Positions 23,653 through 36,425 of a stretch of DNA of 64,000 bases are shown piece after piece (within the stretch, counting starts at the first letter, position 1; each line of letters starts with the position of its first letter). A program made the position numbers and the translations under genes. The notes beneath the pieces were generated by a model that was given only the letters and a program-made list of their open reading frames with translations, did not search any database and was not told the DNA's origin. Source of the DNA: Rutidosis leptorrhynchoides (taxonomy: Eukaryota; Streptophyta; Magnoliopsida; Asterales; Asteraceae); the NCBI RefSeq assembly GCF_046630445.1, contig NC_092341.1:2828001-2892000 (forward strand), given 5' to 3'.

Positions 23653-26600
23653 TTGGGTGCGGATAGAAGCTATATGAGTAGAGATTTTTGTGCTAAATTA
23701 AGTTGTCCATTGACGCATTTGGATAGTAAATTTTTACTCGAATTAGCAAATGGTAAATTAATTTCAGCAGATAATATATGTCGAAATCGAGAAATTAAAC
23801 TGGTTAGCGAAACATTTAAGATTGATTTGATACCAGTAGAGTTAGGGAGTTTTGATGTGATAATCGGTATGGACTGGTTGAAAGAAGTGAAAGCAGAGAT
23901 CGTTTGTTACAAAAATGCAATTCGCATTATACGAGAAAAAGGAAAACCCTTAATGGTGTACGGAGAAAAGGGCAACACGAAGCTACATATTATTAGTAAT
24001 TTGAAGGCACAAAAACTAATAAGAAAAGGTTGCTATGCGGTTCTAGCACACGTCGAGAAAGTACAAATTGAAGAAAAGAGCATCAATGATGTTCCCATTG
24101 CAAAAGAATTTCCCGATGTATTTCCGAAAGAATTACCGGGATTACCCCCACAGCGATCCGTTGAATTTCAAATAGATCTTGTACCAGGAGCTGCACCAAT
24201 AGCTCGTGCTCCTTACAGACTCGCACCCAGCGAGATGAAAGAACTGCAAAGCCAATTACAAGAACTTTTAGAGCGTGGTTTCATTCGACCAAGCACATCA
24301 CCGTGGGGAGCTCCTGTTTTGTTTGTCAAGAAGAAAGATGGTACATTCAGGTTGTGTATCGACTACCGAGAGTTGAACAAACTTACCATCAAGAACCGCT
24401 ACCCACTACCGAGAATCGACGACTTATTTGATCAACCAAAAGGCTCGTCTGTTTATTCAAAGATTGACTTACGTTCCGGGTATCATCAAATGCGGGTGAA
24501 AGAAGATGATATTCCAAAGATTGCTTTCAGAACACGTTACGGTCATTACGAGTTTATGGTCATGCCGTTTGGTTTAACTAATGCACTAGCTGTGTTCATG
24601 GACCTTATGAACCGAGTGTGTGGACCATACCTTGACAACTTTGTCATTGTTTTCATTGATGATATACTTATTTACTCAAAAAATGACCAAGAACACGGTG
24701 AACATTTGAGAAAGGTGTTAGAAGTATTGAGGAAGGAAGAATTGTACGCTAAGTTTTCAAAGTGTGCATTTTGGTTGGAAGAAGTTCAATTCCTCGGTCA
24801 CATAGTGAACAAAGAAGGTATTAAGGTGGATCCGGCAAAGATAGAAACTGTTGAAAAGTGGGAAACCCCGAAAACTCCGAAACACATACGCCAGTTTTTA
24901 GGACTAGCTGGTTACTACAGAAGGTTCATCCAAGACTTTTCCAGAATAGCAAAACCCTTGACTGCATTAACGCATAAAGGGAAGAAATTTGAATGGAATG
25001 ATGAACAAGAGAAAGCGTTTCAGTTATTGAAGAAAAAGCTAACTACGGCACCTATATTGTCATTGCCTGAAGGGAATGATGATTTTGTGATTTATTGTGA
25101 CGCATCAAAGCAAGGTCTCGGTTGTGTATTAATGCAACGAACGAAGGTGATTGCTTATGCGTCTAGACAATTGAAGATTCACGAACGAAATTATACGACG
25201 CATGATTTGGAATTAGGCGCGGTTGTTTTTGCATTAAAGACTTGGAGGCACTACTTATATGGGGTCAAAAGTATTATATATACCGACCACAAAAGTCTTC
25301 AACACATATTTAATCAGAAACAACTGAATATGAGGCAGCGTAGGTGGATTGAATTATTGAATGATTACGACTTTGAGATTCGTTACCACCCGGGGAAGGC
25401 AAATGTGGTAGCCGATGCCTTGAGCAGGAAGGACAGAGAACCCATTCGAGTAAAATCTATGAATATAATGATTCATAATAACCTTACTACTCAAATAAAG
25501 GAGGCGCAACAAGGAGTTTTAAAAGAGGGAAATTTAAAGGATGAAATACCCAAAGGATCGGAGAAACATCTTAATATTCGGGAAGACGGAACCCGGTATA
25601 GGGCTGAAAGGATTTGGGTACTAAAATTTGGAGATATGAGGGAAATGGTACTTAGAGAAGCTCATAAAACCAGATACTCAATACATCCTGGAACGGGGAA
25701 GATGTACAAGGATCTCAGGAAATATTTTTGGTGGCCGGGTATGAAAGCCGATGTTGCTAAATACGTAGGAGAATGTTTGACGTGTTCTAAGGTCAAAGCT
25801 GAGCATCAGAAACCATCAGGTCTACTTCAACAACCCGAAATCCCGGAATGGAAATGGGAAAACATTACCATGGATTTCATCACTAAATTGCCAAGGACTG
25901 CAAGTGGTTTTGATACTATTTGGGTAATAGTTGATCGTCTCACCAAATCAGCACATTTCCTGCCAATAAGAGAAGATGACAAGATGGAGAAGTTAGCACG
26001 ACTGTATTTGAAGGAAGTCGTCTCCAGACATGGGATACCAATCTCTATTATCTCTGATAGGGATGGCAGATTTATTTCAAGATTCTGGCAGACATTACAG
26101 CAAGCATTAGGAACTCGTCTAGACATGAGTACTGCCTATCATCCACAAACTGATGGGCAGAGCGAAAGGACGATACAAACGCTTGAAGACATGCTACGAG
26201 CATGTGTTATTGATTTCGGAAACAGTTGGGATCGACATCTACCATTAGCAGAATTTTCCTACAACAACAGCTACCATTCAAGTATTGAGATGGCGCCGTT
26301 TGAAGCACTTTATGGTAGAAAGTGCAGGTCTCCGATTTGTTGGAGTGAAGTGGGGGATAGACAGATTACGGGTCCGGAGATTATACAAGAAACTACCGAG
26401 AAGATCATCCAAATTCAACAACGGTTGAAAACCGCCCAAAGTCGACAAAAGAGCTACGCTGACATTAAAAGAAAAGATATAGAATTTGAAATTGGAGAGA
26501 TGGTCATGCTTAAAGTTGCACCTTGGAAAGGCGTTGTTCGATTTGGTAAACGAGGGAAATTAAATCCAAGGTATATTGGACCATTCAAGATTATTGATCG

Positions 26601-26862
26601 TGTCGGACCAGTAGCTTACCGACTTGAGTTACCTCAACAACTCGCGGCTGTACATAACACTTTCCACGTCTCGAATTTGAAGAAATGTTTTGCTAAAGAA
26701 GATCTCACTATTCCTTTAGATGAAATCCAAATCAACGAAAAACTCCAATTCATCGAAGAACCTGTCGAAATAATGGATCGTGAGGTTAAAAGACTTAAGC
26801 AAAACAAGATACCAATTGTTAAGGTTCGATGGAATGCTCGTAGAGGACCCGAGTTCACCTGA
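23653..26862 (+). CDS. pol: Element B pol: protease, RT, RNase H, integrase, start of chromodomain
   Basis: A 1,069-residue open frame (the track start is a TTG inside the protease; the true product is a Gag-Pol polyprotein). Order: rest of the protease with GMDWL; RT about residues 190-370 with FIDD near 335; RNase H with [10 protein letters not shown] near 482; integrase zinc domain (H at ~677, then CLTCSK); integrase core with D ~740, D ~800 and E ~837 ([15 protein letters not shown]); C-terminal domain ([16 protein letters not shown]); and a chromodomain from ~1029. A TGA at 26860-26862 replaces the Trp of the E-F-T-W block, cutting the chromodomain; the frame would otherwise run to TAA at 26935-26937. 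The rest of pol looks functional by motif, but the protease serine is changed and gag is broken, so the copy is not autonomous. Confidence 0.92.
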   Translation: MGADRSYMSRDFCAKLSCPLTHLDSKFLLELANGKLISADNICRNREIKLVSETFKIDLIPVELGSFDVIIGMDWLKEVKAEIVCYKNAIRIIREKGKPLMVYGEKGNTKLHIISNLKAQKLIRKGCYAVLAHVEKVQIEEKSINDVPIAKEFPDVFPKELPGLPPQRSVEFQIDLVPGAAPIARAPYRLAPSEMKELQSQLQELLERGFIRPSTSPWGAPVLFVKKKDGTFRLCIDYRELNKLTIKNRYPLPRIDDLFDQPKGSSVYSKIDLRSGYHQMRVKEDDIPKIAFRTRYGHYEFMVMPFGLTNALAVFMDLMNRVCGPYLDNFVIVFIDDILIYSKNDQEHGEHLRKVLEVLRKEELYAKFSKCAFWLEEVQFLGHIVNKEGIKVDPAKIETVEKWETPKTPKHIRQFLGLAGYYRRFIQDFSRIAKPLTALTHKGKKFEWNDEQEKAFQLLKKKLTTAPILSLPEGNDDFVIYCDASKQGLGCVLMQRTKVIAYASRQLKIHERNYTTHDLELGAVVFALKTWRHYLYGVKSIIYTDHKSLQHIFNQKQLNMRQRRWIELLNDYDFEIRYHPGKANVVADALSRKDREPIRVKSMNIMIHNNLTTQIKEAQQGVLKEGNLKDEIPKGSEKHLNIREDGTRYRAERIWVLKFGDMREMVLREAHKTRYSIHPGTGKMYKDLRKYFWWPGMKADVAKYVGECLTCSKVKAEHQKPSGLLQQPEIPEWKWENITMDFITKLPRTASGFDTIWVIVDRLTKSAHFLPIREDDKMEKLARLYLKEVVSRHGIPISIISDRDGRFISRFWQTLQQALGTRLDMSTAYHPQTDGQSERTIQTLEDMLRACVIDFGNSWDRHLPLAEFSYNNSYHSSIEMAPFEALYGRKCRSPICWSEVGDRQITGPEIIQETTEKIIQIQQRLKTAQSRQKSYADIKRKDIEFEIGEMVMLKVAPWKGVVRFGKRGKLNPRYIGPFKIIDRVGPVAYRLELPQQLAAVHNTFHVSNLKKCFAKEDLTIPLDEIQINEKLQFIEEPVEIMDREVKRLKQNKIPIVKVRWNARRGPEFT

Positions 26863-26956
26863 GAGCATGAAGATCAGATGAAGAAGAAATACCCGCATCT
26901 ATTTCCAGAAGATTCATCAACACCTTCAACAGCTTAAAATTTCGGGACGAAATTTA

Positions 26957-26973
26957 TTTAACGGGGTAGGTAC
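26957..26973 (+). promoter_or_regulatory. Polypurine tract of element B
   Basis: TTTAACGGGGTAGGTAC directly precedes the TG of the 3' LTR. It has one G more than the copy in element A. Confidence 0.65.
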
Positions 26974-29900
26974 TGTAGTGACCCGAACTTTTCCATGTTT
27001 ATATATATTAATTGAGATTGATATTTACATGATTAAATGTTTCCAACATGTTAAGCAATCAAACTTGTTAAGACTTGATTAATTGAAATATGTTTCATAT
27101 AGACAATTGACCACCCAAGTTGACCGGCGATTCACAAACGTTAAAACTTGTAAAAACGACATGACGATATATATATATATATATATATATATGGATATAC
27201 ATATGGTTAACATGAGATTATGATAAGTAAGTATCTCCATAAGTATATTAACAATGAGTTATATACATATAAACAAGACTACTAACTTAAGGATTTCGAA
27301 ACGAGACATATATGTAACGATTATCGTTGTAACGACATTTAAATGTATATATATCATATTAAGATATATTAATATATCATAATATCATGATAATATAATA
27401 ATTTAACATCTCATTAGATATAATAAACAATGGGTTAACAACATTAATTGAGATAGTTAACTTAAAGGTTTCAAAACAACACTTACATGTAACGACTAAC
27501 GATGACTTAACGACTCAGTTAAAATGTATATACATGTAGTGTATTTAGATGTATTAAAATATTTTTGAAAGACTTCAAGACATATATCAAAACACTCATA
27601 CTTAACGAAAATGGTTACAGTTACTTTTCCATTCTTTTCTTTCATCAAGAATTCTAGTCGTATTCTTACCCGTATTATACACAGCTTCAAAACGTACTTA
27701 CTATGAGTATATACCAATAGGAACTAGCATGGGATTTCACTCTTGATTATGTCATGTATGACTAATCAATTTTAACTTCTACCATGAGCTAGTCAACTAA
27801 CTAGAACTCCTTTTAACCCCACTCACCACTCACCAATTACCACTCATCATTCACTCCATTTCACTTCCAATTCTCTTTCTAATTCTCTCTCAACACACAC
27901 ACACACACACTATTATGAACGTATTTTTCCAGTAGTTAATCATCATCTTCATCAAAAATCACTTCAAGAATCAAGCTATAATCATCATAGGAAGAACACT
28001 TCAAGAACACTTCAAGAACACTTCAAAAATCCCTTCAAGTTTACTAATTTACTTTCAAGCTTTCTAATCCATTCCAAGTAATCATCTAAGATCAAGAAAC
28101 CTTTGTTATATACAGTAGGTTATCTTTCTTATTCAAGGTAATATTCATATTCAAACTTTGATTCAATTTCTATAACTATAAACTATCTTAATTCGAGTAA
28201 AAATCGTACTTGAACTTGTTTTTGTGTCATGATCCTACTTCAAGAACTTTCAAGCCATACAAGATCCTTTGAAGCTAGATCATTTCTTGTCACTTCCAGT
28301 AGGTTTACCTACTAAACTTGAGGTAGTAATGATGTTCATAACATCATTCGATTCATATATATAAAACTATCTTATTCGAAGGTTTAAACTCGTAATCACT
28401 AGAACATAGTTTAGTTAATTCTAAACTTGTTCGCAAACAAAAGTTAATCCTTCTAACTTGACTTTTAAAATTAACTACACACATGTTCTATATCTATATG
28501 ATATGCTAACTTAATGATTTAAAACCTGGAAACACAAAAAACACCGTAAAACCGGATTTACGCCGTCGTAGTAACACCGCGGGCTGTTTTGGGTTAGTTA
28601 ATTAAAAACTATAATAAACTTTGATTTAAAAGTTGTTATTCTGAGAAAATGATTTTTATTATGAACATGAAACTATATCCAAAAATTATGGTTAAACTCA
28701 AAGTGGAAGTATGTTTTCTAAAATGGTCATCTAGACGTCGTTCTTTCGACTGAAATGACTACCTTTACAAAAACGACTTGTAACTTATTTTTCCGACTAT
28801 AAACCTATACTTTTCTGTTTAGATTCATAAAATAGAGTTCAATATGAAACCATAGCAATTTGATTCACTCAAAACGGATTTAAAATGAAGAAGTTATGGG
28901 TAAAACAAGATTGGATAATTTTTCTCATTTTAGCTACTTGAAAATTGGTAACAAATCTATTCCAACCATAACTTAATCAACTTGTATTGTATATTATGTA
29001 ATCTTGAGATACCATAGACACGTATACAATGTTTCGACCTATCATGTCGACACATCTATATATATTTCGGAACAACCATAGACACTCTATATGTGAATGT
29101 TGGAGTTAGCTATACAGGGTTGAGGTTGATTCCAAAATATATATAGTTTGAGTTGTGATCAATACTGAGATATGTATACACTGGGTCGTGGATTGATTCA
29201 AGATAATATTTATCGATTTATTTCTGTACATCTAACTGTGGACAACTAGTTGTAGGTTACTAATGAGGACAGCTGACTTAATAAACTTAAAACATCAAAA
29301 TATATTAAAAGTGTTGTAAATATATTTTAAACATACTTTGATATATATGTATATATTGTTATAGGTTCGTGAATCAACCAGTGGCCAAGTCTTACTTCCC
29401 GACGAAGTAAAAATATGTGAAAGTGAGTTATAGTCCCACTTTTAAAATCTAATATTTTTGGGATGAGAATACATGCAGGTTTTATAAATGATTTACAAAA
29501 TAGACACAAGTACGTGAAACTACATTCTATGGTTGAATTATCGAAATCGAATATGCCCCTTTTTATTAAGTCTGGTAATCTAAGAATTAGGGAACAGACA
29601 CCTTATTTGACGCGAATCCTAAAGATAGATCTATTGGTCCTAACAAACCCCATCCAAAGTACCGGATGCTTTAGTACTTCGAAATTTATATCATATCCGA
29701 AGGGTGTCCCGGAATGATGGGGATATTCTTATATATATGCATCTTGTTAATGTCGGTTACCAGGTGTTCACCATATGAATGATTTTTATCTCTATGTATG
29801 GGATGTGTATTGAAATATGAAATCTTGTGGTCTATTGTTACGATTTGATATATATAGGTTAAACCTATAACTCACCAACATTTTTGTTGACGTTTAAAGC

Positions 29901-30258
29901 ATGTTTATTCTCAGGTGAATACTAAGAGCTTCCGCTGTTGCATACTAAAATAAGGATAAGATTTGGAGTCCATGTTTGTATGATATTGTGTAAAAACTGC
30001 ATTCAAGAAACTGATTTCGATGTAACATATTTGTATTGTAAACCATTATGTAATGGTCGTGTGTAAACATGATATTTTAGATTATCATTATTTGATAATC
30101 TACGTAAAGCTTTTTAAACCTTTGTTTATGAAATAAAGGTTATGGTTTGTTTTAAAAATTAATGCAGTCTTTGAAAAACGTCTCATATAGAGGTCAAAAC
30201 CTCGCAACGAAATCAATTAATATGGAACGTTTTTAATCAATAAGAACGGGACATTTCA
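26974..30258 (+). repeat. 3' LTR of element B
   Basis: 3,285 bp, TGTAGTGACCCG to GGGACATTTCA. Uninterrupted, and therefore the reference copy for this LTR. Contains TA and AC microsatellites, the TTTATTCTCAGG block near 29905-29916 and the GAGGT/ACCTC hairpin at 30190-30203. Confidence 0.92.
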
Positions 30259-30263
30259 ATCGA

Positions 30264-31010
30264 AGACTCAAGTCGATACCAAAGCGAAACAAAGTGCCAC
30301 AACAGGTAACTTGTATTCAGATCCATCTTTATATCGTAGTCTGGCAGGTACTCTACAGTATTTAGCCTTCACTCGACCACATATCTTGTATGCAGTCCAA
30401 CAAATTTGTTTACACATGCATGCGCCTCACGATAGTCACAAAACTGCTCTTAAGCGTATTATACGCTATATATAAGGCACTGCGCATTTTGGTCTTCATG
30501 TTTATAAGTCGTCTTCTACTAGTCTTATTTCTTATACTGATGCGGATTGGGCTGGCTGCCCTGACACCCCGACGATCTACGTCGGGTTACTGTGTCTATT
30601 TCGATAATAATCTAGTGATCTGGTCTTCCAAGAGGCAACCCACCCTTTCTTGTTCTAGTGCAGAAGTAGAGTACCCAAGGAGTTGCAAATGTAGGTTCTC
30701 GAATCTTGTTGGTTGCATAATTTGTTGCTCAAACTGCATCCTCCTATCAGCAAAGCTACTATCGTATATTGTGACAACATTAGTGACATTTTTATGACCA
30801 GCAACCCTATTCAGCTTCAACGCACCAAACACATCGAGTTAGATATTCATTTTGGACATGACAAGGTTGCTTGGGGTCAGGTTTGGGTTTTAGATGTGCC
30901 TTTACGTTATCAAATCGCGGACGTCTTCACCAAAGGCTTACCTCTTATCATGTTTGATGAATTTGATGATTCTAACCACACTTTCAACATTAAACTTCCA
31001 TATTTTACTT
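30264..31010 (+). pseudogene. Ty1/copia RT/RNase H remnant, distal half
   Basis: Continues the fragment that stops at 4284. Recognisable blocks: LYRSLAGTLQYLAFTRPHI, DADWAGCP, RRSTSGYCVYF, SSAEVEY, and the C-terminal TKHIELDIHF and FTKGLPL of copia RNase H. Several frameshifts and a stop (ARG-TYPE block near 30470) break the frame. No LTR follows. Confidence 0.85.
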
Positions 31011-31358
31011 TCTAGAATTTCAAGGAACAAATATTCTTTTGGTTAAGAAAGATTGTTCATACTAGTCTTATCTTAATAGTGATTTCGTGTAGCACGTGAT
31101 CAAGTGGGTCGAAATACTCTACTAAAAGTGTTCACACGAATCTAGTATCAATCCGGTTACAGATTTTTTACCCACTAACACATAATTTTCCTACAGTTGG
31201 CTTATCATAAGGAACAAGATATTGTAAATTATAAAATACCTTTGAAATCAATAGAAGAGGACACGGTTGATTTAATGATTGTGAGACTTATATCGATGAA
31301 AGTATATGATAGTAATTTTTGATTGAGGAGAGACCGAACTCTTGACGAGTTTTAAATT
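31011..31358. other. Unannotated stretch after the copia remnant
   Basis: No gene or repeat recognised. Ends with the 8-bp target-site duplication TTTAAATT (31351-31358) of the next MITE. Confidence 0.4.
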
Positions 31359-31484
31359 CAGTGGCGGAACTTGACCCCTACTCAGGAGGGGGCGAAACTA
31401 ATCGAAGGGGGGTAAACACTAAAAAAAAACCTTATTTTTCGTAAAAATTTTTTGGGTAGTGTAATTTTTTTTTCTTCCCGAAAT

Positions 31485-31518
<34 letters not shown>

Positions 31519-31552
31519 AACTCCCTTTGATCCCTTGAATGTTCCGCCCCTG
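31359..31552. mobile_element. hAT-type MITE, 194 bp, with a 32-nt G run
   Basis: Terminal inverted repeats CAGTGGCGGAAC and (reverse complement) CAGGGGCGGAAC differ at one base. TTTAAATT flanks the element at 31351-31358 and 31553-31560, an 8-bp duplication typical of hAT elements. No coding capacity. The interior has 32 consecutive G at 31486-31517. Confidence 0.82.
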
Positions 31553-31560
31553 TTTAAATT

Positions 31561-32315
31561 TTAAATACTAACAACGCAAAAATTAACATATAGTCCGAGA
31601 GAGTGCAATTGCGTATAAATTACATGACGAACCATGCAATAAATGTATTTGAAGAATAGAATTTTCAGAAGCATGCACTCACCTCAGGGACCATTTACTT
31701 ATTTAAAATTAAATAATTATTATTTTCAAGTTGCCGGATTTGGTTCTATATTTTGTGTTGATAAAAGAAAAGAAAATTGAGTGTATCTTGGATATTTTAT
31801 AGAAGTCGATTTCGTGGATAAAGACTTTTATTTCACGATTGTCATGTGTTGTAGGCTAATTTATTAATGTTCTGAAATAAAATAAGTTTATTGCCTTGCA
31901 ACAAGAAGGTGTTTTTTTTTACCAAGTATTACAAGCAATATACAAGTCTTAAATATTATGCTTCTTTATCTCGTTGCTTTTGAGTATTAACTACTTGTAT
32001 TTTTAGTATAGATATAGAGATGTTCATTAATATAGAGACTTGTTTGTTGTTTGTATCTTACCGACTCCATCTTTTGTCAAAATTGTCAAATTGAAAGTGA
32101 TGTGCAATATGAATTGTTGCTACACACTTTTTAGGTAATGTTAACTGTGAGGATTATGCAAGTGGAACTAAGTAACTACAAAAAGAAATAAAGGGATACA
32201 ACTAGTTGAATAATAACAATTAACAATTTTGATTAGAAGAAGTTTGAAATAATTATATTATATTATATTATATTATATTATATTATATTATGCTATACTA
32301 TTATACTAAATAAAT
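31561..32315. other. Non-coding stretch with an ATATT microsatellite
   Basis: No gene seen. An (ATATT)n tract lies at about 32247-32293. The rest is unremarkable AT-rich sequence. Confidence 0.45.
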
Positions 32316-33023
32316 GGGGTGAGGTGAAAACACTATTCACGATGACAATTTAGAAAATACGTCTAACTTTAGGGGTATTTTATTAACCCTTTTTTATAAT
32401 TTTTTCCAACTATATTATTAGGGAGATGATTCTCACACACATATAATTGATCCATACACATAAACATACTATTATACCCTTACTTTATAATTATAGAGGT
32501 TCAATTCCCTAGATAAATTTAGGGATATAAATGTAAATTTTGTACAAAATAGTGTGTATGGATCAATTATAAGTGTGTGAGAATCATCCCCCATATTATT
32601 ACATTCTTTCTTTCATTTTTTTAATGTCTTTATTTTTTAACGTTTAATTATCCGACTGTTAACCGTTTTTTTTACCGTGCATCCAACCGAACGTCAACCA
32701 ACTCGTTCACCATTTTTATAACGTTCAGTTAATCGACCGTTAACCGACCAAAACCACCGGGGTGAGGTGAAAACACTATTCACGATGGCAATTTAGAAAA
32801 TACCTCTAACTTTAGGGGTATTTTGTTAATCATTTTTTATAACTTTTTCCAAGTATATTTTTATTACTTTCTTTCTTTCATTGTTTTTTATTTCTTTATT
32901 TTTTAACGTTTAATCGTCCGACCGTTAATCGTTTTTTTACCGTGCATCCAACCGAACGTCAACCGACCCGTTCATCATTTTTTTAACGTTCAGTTAATTA
33001 ACCGTTAACCGACCAAAATCACC
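32316..33023. repeat. Tandem direct repeat, two copies of about 265 bp
   Basis: Copies at 32316-32758 (enlarged by a MITE) and 32759-33023 both start GGGGTGAGGTGAAAACACTA and end in a run of A-C-C-G-containing motifs. They differ by scattered substitutions. Identity unknown; possibly a terminal repeat of an uncharacterised element. Confidence 0.7.
32421..32592. mobile_element. Mutator-type MITE, 172 bp
   Basis: About 40-bp terminal inverted repeats (starting GGGAGATGATTCTCACACAC and GGGGGATGATTCTCACACAC) flanked by a 9-bp duplication, ATATTATTA, at 32412-32420 and 32593-32601. The 9-bp duplication and long inverted repeats fit Mutator-like elements. No ORF. Confidence 0.82.
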
Positions 33024-33780
33024 CTGCAGCGAAGCGCGAGCTCAGAATCCTTGTTGTTAATTAAAAAGTTGAAATAAAGTGCATTGTATTAAAAGAGTGA
33101 ATTTGGAATAATTAATTAAATTGACAACTTGAAATAAAAGGATTTAACACGAGTGGAAATAAAATTAATTAATTTAAACAATATAATAATACAGGAAGAA
33201 AAAATTACCCGATTAGTCCCTAATGTTTATGTCATATATCATATTTGTTACTTACATTTTTTTATTTGATTGGTCACACAAATATCGTAAATTACGTGGT
33301 TAGCCCTTCACCCTAACACCCATTAACATAATTCCGTTAAATTTCGGATAAAAATCTCAATCGGTCTTTATCTTTATCACATTTATTTTCTTCATCTTCA
33401 TCTTGTCCAAACTAAAAATTATAAACCCTATTTTTTCACTTTGTTCAAACTGATATTTTTGAAAAAGAAGAAAATCTATTAAAAATTTCTGAAAGTTATC
33501 ATAAATGATGACAAATTCTTTTTTTTTTTATAGTTCATCCTAATTTTATGTTCTTTTCTCCTAAAATTTTATATCTCTAAGACCTTCGTAAATACACACA
33601 ACAAATAATAATAAAATATCATCAGTTGTGATTACTTAAAGATATCACAAAGTATAATATCTCATTCATTTCATCTATCTATCATATTTATCTTCACCTC
33701 GACTTAATTTCATCTCTCTATCACACCTTTCTCCATTGTCGTTCTCGCAGAGGGTAGAGTTTAGGGCATTGGATGCTCTT
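33024..33780. other. Non-coding AT-rich stretch
   Basis: No gene, RNA or clear repeat recognised. Ends at the LTR of element 3. Confidence 0.45.
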
Positions 33781-35068
33781 TTTCATGACCCGTCCTAATC
33801 CATCTGGACGAATACATTACAATTGATTTCATCGCGAGGTACTTGACCTCTATATGATACATTTTACAAACATTGCATTCGTTTTTAAAAGACAAACTTT
33901 CATTACATCGACAGTTGACGGCATGCATACCATTTCATAATATATCCAAATATAATTGACTTAATAATAATCTTGATGAACTCAACGACTCGAATTCAAC
34001 GTCTTTTGAAATATGTCATGAATGACTCCAAGTAATATCCTTAAAATGAGCTAATGCACAGCGAAAGATTTCTTTCATACCTGAGAATAAACATGTTTTC
34101 AAGTGTCAACCAAAAGGTTGGTGAGTTCATAGGTTTATCATAAAACTATAAAATTCATCATTTTGATAGACCACAAGATTTAAATCCTGCATGGTACAAA
34201 TGGGCCCGAATCCTATACCCACCTGTAATGTACATGCGATATCTTTTAAATACAGTACACCTTTCTCGTGTACGAAATCATCTTTCATAAATCTTAGTAA
34301 CCGTACACATATCTTGTGCACAAAAATAACATACACATAACCTGTGTATAAAATCATTCTCTCGATACATAACATTCACTTTTCATTGCTTTCATATCTT
34401 GGCTTGGTAACCGACCTTAACATATAATGCGCATAATAATATTCCCAAAACAGAATATCTCGTCTGTATAATAATCATATAAACTTCGAAGTACTAAACA
34501 CCACGCCCACTAGCCCTTCCGTCTAGTGAACATTCTGGGTGAGGGTGTTAAACCCGGTAGCTACCTTTAGGATTCGCGTCAATTAGGCGTGCACTAATTC
34601 TCAAAATTAGTGATGTTCCCTAATTCTTAGGTTATCAAGCAATAATAATCAAGGAAAAAAATATTCATATCAATTGTGGCAATTATCACGTCCACATAAT
34701 TCATTCGAGGAATGTTTTGCTTGTGTCTATCTCGTCAAACATTTATAAAAGCATTTCATGTATTCGCAGTTCAAAATGTATTTCAAAAGCATTTATTAAA
34801 GCAGTTGTAAAAGTAGCGCATGTATTCTCAGTCCCAAAAATGTAAAGAGTAAAAGGGAATCAAATGAACTCACCTAATGTATTTTGTAGTAAAAATACAC
34901 ATATGACTATATTGAACAATGCAGGGTTGGCCTCGGATTCATGAACCTATATCATTCATATATATATTAAAACGTATAATCGAATTCGAACAAATTTGTA
35001 TCTTAATATATTTCTTATATTAGTGATTTATTGACTATTTATTTATATTTTAAATACTTAAATTTGTA

Positions 35069-35072
<4 letters not shown>

Positions 35073-35158
<86 letters not shown>
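35073..35158. repeat. TA dinucleotide array
   Basis: Uninterrupted (TA)n in the left LTR of element 3; counterpart at 53432-53507 in the right LTR. Confidence 0.95.
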
Positions 35159-35159
<1 letters not shown>

Positions 35160-35292
35160 CGGATTTAAAGTAGTAGATATGTTACGTATTATAATTATCC
35201 TATGTTGACTTTTAGAAAAAAATATCATATTAGGTATTAAAATTTTATATTGATATATTTGAAATATTTATTTGAAATAATAATAATAATAG

Positions 35293-35336
<44 letters not shown>

Positions 35337-36191
35337 GTAATGCTAATAATGATAATAATAATATAATATTAGTAATGATCATAATAATAATATTGTTAAT
35401 AATTATAATACTTATTAATATCTTAAGAATTTAACGGTTTTATATCTATATTTAGATATGTATAGAGACTTTGTTTACAATATGCACAATCATAGTTATA
35501 TCTTAATTAATATACATCTTATATTTATCTAACTACTTATCTTAATCAAGATTATAAGAGTTTCCATAATTTCCAAGTTTAGTTCATAAACGTATAATAC
35601 TTAATAATAATAATAATATTAATAATGGTACTAGTCGTAAAATGATAACAATAATAATAGTATAGTTGTAATGATAATATTAAGTAAAAAAAATTGTAAT
35701 ATCTTTAAAATGATAAGAATAACTACATTTGTATAAAAAATAATAACCATAGTAATACAAATAATAATTTTTATAAAATAATATTAACTTTAATAATGAT
35801 AATAATAATATTTTTTAAAAAATATATATATATTTTACCATCATCATCTTAATATAATCTCAAACTTTATATACTACTTTCATATTTATACAATTATCAT
35901 TATTTTGTCTTTAAAATTTATATTAACAACAATAACAATACTAATGATACTCATAATCTTAATCATATAGTAATAATAATAATAATACTTGTTCTAATTA
36001 CTAGTTATTCAATAATAATTAAGATAATAATAATACTTAGAATAACCATAATAATAACAATAAACATTAATAATTTATAATAACAATGATAATAATAATA
36101 GTAGTAATAATAATGATAATAATATTAATATCAACAATAATGATTTTTAATATGTAAAACTACCTTAAAAGTCCATTTTTTTAATAAAAAT

Positions 36192-36264
36192 TGCACCAAG
36201 CAGGGATCGAACCCGAGACCTCCTGGATACCCGAACCAACACTTAACCACTCGTCCACTTTGAT
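36192..36264 (-). other. tRNA-like block inside the element 3 LTR (left)
   Basis: The minus strand has TGGACGAGTGG (A-box-like, one mismatch to the tRNA consensus), about 35 nt, then GGTTCGATCCC (a good B box). No full cloverleaf with a paired acceptor could be drawn, so it is a tRNA-derived or SINE-like promoter remnant, not a tRNA gene. Confidence 0.6.
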
Positions 36265-36425
36265 TTTTCTGTTATATAACCCAGTTTGATTTTTATTTAA
36301 CCCATGCACAGTTTCCACTTTCTTCTTCACCATCCTCAATATCAATAAAAAAAATTCTTTCAATCTTGTTAATTGTTACTAAAATGAATTAAAGATATAA
36401 TATCTAAAATAGAATATTTGATTGG

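Larger units (their letters stand above)
4285..30258 (+). mobile_element. Element B: Ty3/gypsy chromovirus with two extra ORFs, 5' LTR interrupted by element A
   Basis: The outer element of a nest. It begins TGTAGTGACCCG at 4285, ends GGGACATTTCA at 30258, and is flanked by ATCGA at 4280-4284 and 30259-30263. Order: 5' LTR (4285-5138 plus 17966-20382), primer-binding site, acidic ORF, F-box ORF, gag-pol with chromodomain, polypurine tract, 3' LTR (26974-30258). Without the nested insertion it would be about 13 kb. The LTRs are about 3.27 kb (5', summed) and 3,285 bp (3') and nearly identical, so insertion was fairly recent. Gag carries two frameshifts; the pol frame is open almost to its end. 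The chromodomain and the integrase/RT sequence point to the Tekay/Del group of chromoviruses; this lineage call was made by eye. Confidence 0.9.
33781..36425 (-). repeat. LTR of element 3, left copy (3' LTR), truncated
   Basis: Collinear with 52092-54857. Begins TTTCATGACCCGTCC, has the GAGGT/ACCTC hairpin at 33836-33850, CCTGAGAATAAACATG near 34081, a long TA tract (about 35073-35158), many TAA repeats and a tRNA-like block at 36192-36264. At 36425/36426 it stops in the middle and joins element C pol, so the remaining part of this LTR was deleted. Confidence 0.85.

Noticed and set aside
34127..34375. Open frames repeated in LTRs (also 52438-52686, 4795-5016, 14366-14587, 5885-6184)
   Set aside because: They recur only because the LTR recurs; no domain, and no conservation beyond that of the LTR.
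36192..36264. A real tRNA gene
   Set aside because: The boxes fit, but acceptor and anticodon stems do not pair convincingly, and the block is inside LTR copies.
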